A stretch of 22,520 nt of DNA, from the IMG/VR virus record IMGVR_UViG_3300036761_003974, positions 1 through 22,520 of that record; one strand, written 5' to 3'. Below, piece by piece: positions 20,789-22,520 of this stretch (within the stretch, counting starts at the first letter, position 1; every line of letters starts with the position of its first letter). The DNA comes from a virus. Below the pieces are notes generated by a model. The model ran no database searches and was not told the origin of the DNA. It saw nothing but the letters and a program-made list of their open reading frames with translations. A program made the position numbers and the translations under genes.

Positions 20789-22434
20789 CGAGGAAAACAG
20801 CCATCTACGCGAGGTACTCGTCCCATGCCCAGGACGGCGGCACCTCCATCGAGGTCCAACTGGAGGCCTGCGGCCGTGGGTTGGAGCCCGCCAGCGTCCT
20901 GGAGTACGTCGACCGGGCCAAGACGGGCAGGGCGGTGGCGGGCCGTGAGGCCCTTCTGCAACTCCTTGCCGATGCCGTGGAGGGCAAGATCGAGCGTGTT
21001 CTCGTCTACAAGTACGACCGCGTTGGCCGCAACCTGGCCGAGACAAGCGCCATCATTGCCCAGCTTGAGGACTGCGGCGTCGAGGTCGCCAGCGTCACGG
21101 AAGGCAAGGACGCCCTTGCCAGGGGCATGCACTTGGTCATCAGCGAGCACTACTCCCGCGCGCTGGCCGAGCGAACGCGGGACGGACTGGTCAAACGGTT
21201 CGAGCAGGGCGCCTGGCCGGGCGGCCCGCCGCCGTATGGGTACAGCATCGAGCAGACGGAGGACAAGCTGCACCGCCTGAGAATCAATGAGGAAGAGGCC
21301 GCCGTCGTCCAGTGGGTGTTCCAGACGTACACGACCGAGTCCGTCGGCTGCAAGGAGATTGCCCGCCGGCTTCATGGCCGTGGCATCTCGCCGCGAAAGG
21401 CCTCCAGGTGGGCCCATACGGGCGTCAGGGGGATGCTGGTCAACAGTATCTGCACCGGCCGGCTCGCGTACAACCGTCGCCGGTTCAAGGTCCAGAAGCA
21501 GACAGGACGGCGCGTGGCGGTCCGGAACGACGAAGCCGACCACCTTGTGCAGCAGGACGAGAGGCTCCGAATCATCGACGACGAGCAGTTCCAGGAGGCC
21601 CAGCAGCGGCTCGCGGGTCGCCGCCGGGGGCGGCGCGGGCCGTACCTGAGGTCCGAGGCCCGGCCCTTCACGGGCCTGATCTTCTGCGAGACGTGCGGCA
21701 GCATCTGTTACCGACGGAAGAGCAAGAACGCCAAGGGGGAGTACCACTACTATGGCTGCGGCTGCCGCCAGCGCCACGGGCCCGATGCGTGCGAGAACGC
21801 GGCCAGCATCCGCGAGGACCTGCTTCTCCAGGAGGTGGCCAGGACGTTCAAGGACCTCTTCGAGGACGCCGACTCCATCATTGAAGAGGCCACTGCGGAA
21901 GCCCAAAGGCTGATGCGGAAGAACAGGGGGGCGGTACGACGCATCGGTGGGCAACTGGCCGAAATCGAGAGGAAGGTCGCGTCCCTGACGAGGCTGTTGT
22001 GCGACCCGGACATCGACGTGGCCGCCAAGAGGGCCATCTCGCGCCAACTTGGCGAACAGGAGGCCGAACGAGAACGGCTACAGAAGGCCACGTCAGGACT
22101 GGCGGAAGAGGCGAACGACGGCACGGAACACCTCGCCGACGCCGTCAGGCAGGCCCTGGACGAGGCCCGGGAGTCCTTGGCTTCCGCCGCCACGACCGCC
22201 GAACTGCGGGAGTTCGTGGACCGGTGGGTCGGTCCGATGGTTCTCAGGCCGGACGGGACCATCGTGGAAAGAACACTGGCCGCGGAGGATACCTCCGAGG
22301 CCAGTGTGAAGGGGTTGGTAGCGGGGGCACGCTTTCTCATTTACCCACGACCGCCAGCGGGCGGCCACCTGCCCTTGTCCGGCGGCGTCCTCGTGCCGTT
22401 CACCTGGTGCCGCGAGTGTCACCGGGCAGGTTAG
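20785..22434 (+). CDS. Large serine recombinase (integrase)
   Basis: A 549-residue recombinase with all expected parts. The catalytic resolvase domain (1-135) has the nucleophile in IYARYSS (S12), VLVYKYDRVGRNLAET and HYSRALAERTRDGL. The recombinase domain follows (about 150-260; GGPPPYGYSIEQ, EIARRLHGRGISPRK, MLVNSICTGRLAYNR). A zinc ribbon (FCETCGSICYRR and YGCGCRQRHGPDACEN, about 307-343) comes next, and a long coiled coil (about 360-460; IGGQLAEIERKVASLTRLL) controls directionality. It integrates or excises the element by cutting attP and attB with 2-base staggered breaks. ATG 20785 follows GGAAGGGAGG. The gene looks full-length and active, unlike the packaging genes. Its stop codon lies inside a 22-base repeat. 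Confidence 0.9.
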   Translation: MTRKTAIYARYSSHAQDGGTSIEVQLEACGRGLEPASVLEYVDRAKTGRAVAGREALLQLLADAVEGKIERVLVYKYDRVGRNLAETSAIIAQLEDCGVEVASVTEGKDALARGMHLVISEHYSRALAERTRDGLVKRFEQGAWPGGPPPYGYSIEQTEDKLHRLRINEEEAAVVQWVFQTYTTESVGCKEIARRLHGRGISPRKASRWAHTGVRGMLVNSICTGRLAYNRRRFKVQKQTGRRVAVRNDEADHLVQQDERLRIIDDEQFQEAQQRLAGRRRGRRGPYLRSEARPFTGLIFCETCGSICYRRKSKNAKGEYHYYGCGCRQRHGPDACENAASIREDLLLQEVARTFKDLFEDADSIIEEATAEAQRLMRKNRGAVRRIGGQLAEIERKVASLTRLLCDPDIDVAAKRAISRQLGEQEAERERLQKATSGLAEEANDGTEHLADAVRQALDEARESLASAATTAELREFVDRWVGPMVLRPDGTIVERTLAAEDTSEASVKGLVAGARFLIYPRPPAGGHLPLSGGVLVPFTWCRECHRAG

Positions 22435-22470
22435 AACCGGCCAGTGATGGGCAGGTCAAAACCGGCCAGT
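22424..22470. repeat. 22-bp tandem direct repeat at the recombinase 3' end
   Basis: GGGCAGGT-TAG-AACCGGCCAGT (22424-22445) and GGGCAGGT-CAA-AACCGGCCAGT (22449-22470) differ only in three central bases and are separated by GAT. The recombinase stop TAG is the variable triplet of copy 1. Such repeats mark the ends of some IS families (multiple terminal repeats of IS21 type) or an attachment/control site. The last 50 bases of the window hold nothing further that I can identify. Confidence 0.65.
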
Positions 22471-22520
22471 AATTCGTGTTCCTCTATACCTCATTTCGGC
22501 TGTTCCTGGCAAGCTTCTTT

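Noticed and set aside
20644-22047. A 467-residue minus-strand open frame opposite the recombinase
   Set aside because: The plus strand is a full serine recombinase; this is its antisense shadow.

Overview
The window looks like a high-GC planctomycete (Planctomycetota) chromosome carrying a mosaic, partly decayed prophage-like element. The host assignment rests on three things. There is a PEP-CTERM anchor (VPEPAT, hydrophobic stretch, RRRR). There is a short planctomycete-style sigma-70 factor overlapping a membrane/anti-sigma-like partner at the left edge. Shine-Dalgarno sites are strong throughout. No rRNA, tRNA or CRISPR array was seen.

Layout. 1-705: a sigma factor/anti-sigma-like pair on the minus strand; the sigma gene is interrupted by an in-frame TGA at a codon where Trp is expected. 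706-1160: no gene. 1161-4204: phage fragments, namely a small orf plus a truncated terminase (minus), three tightly linked plus-strand genes ending in a HARE-HTH protein, and a chimeric orf joining a portal-like N-terminus to a Mom-like C-terminal tail. 4361-8048: cargo zone with a PEP-CTERM/SUMF1 protein (promoter plus terminator-like leader), a lower-GC 539-aa protein with an ApeA-like HEPN signature, and a 28-aa hydrophobic micro-ORF. Pieces of one zinc-ribbon gene lie beside these cargo genes (plus-strand relic at 4475, frameshifted relic at 5846, intact copy at 8049).

8049-17192 is one long minus-strand phage-like programme. In transcription order: a sigma-like factor, a small protein, a ParB-methyltransferase fusion, a putative PD-(D/E)XK-like nuclease, a TOPRIM primase, a replication-initiator-like protein with about 11-bp-phased iterons, a Mom-like DNA hypermodification protein, a second ParB-methyltransferase, a small protein, a terminase lacking its central part, a short half-zinc-ribbon protein, a second HARE-HTH protein and the zinc-ribbon protein. 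Many junctions are ATGA/GTGA overlaps, implying coupled translation. Upstream (17257-17390) is a cluster of GCGGACAG repeats and palindromes, a likely control region. 17438-20368 encodes a 976-aa protein of unknown function with an internal duplication. 20785-22434 is an intact large serine recombinase, whose 3' end runs into a 22-bp near-perfect tandem repeat.

Interpretation. The DNA-metabolism genes (sigma, primase, initiator, two methyltransferases, Mom, recombinase) look intact. The packaging genes (both terminases and the portal fragment) are truncated, internally deleted or fused, and no capsid or tail gene is present. This fits a defective prophage or a phage-derived mobile element that keeps replication, modification and integration functions and carries cargo, including a probable HEPN defence gene. 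All functional calls come from reading motifs by eye; no database search was run.
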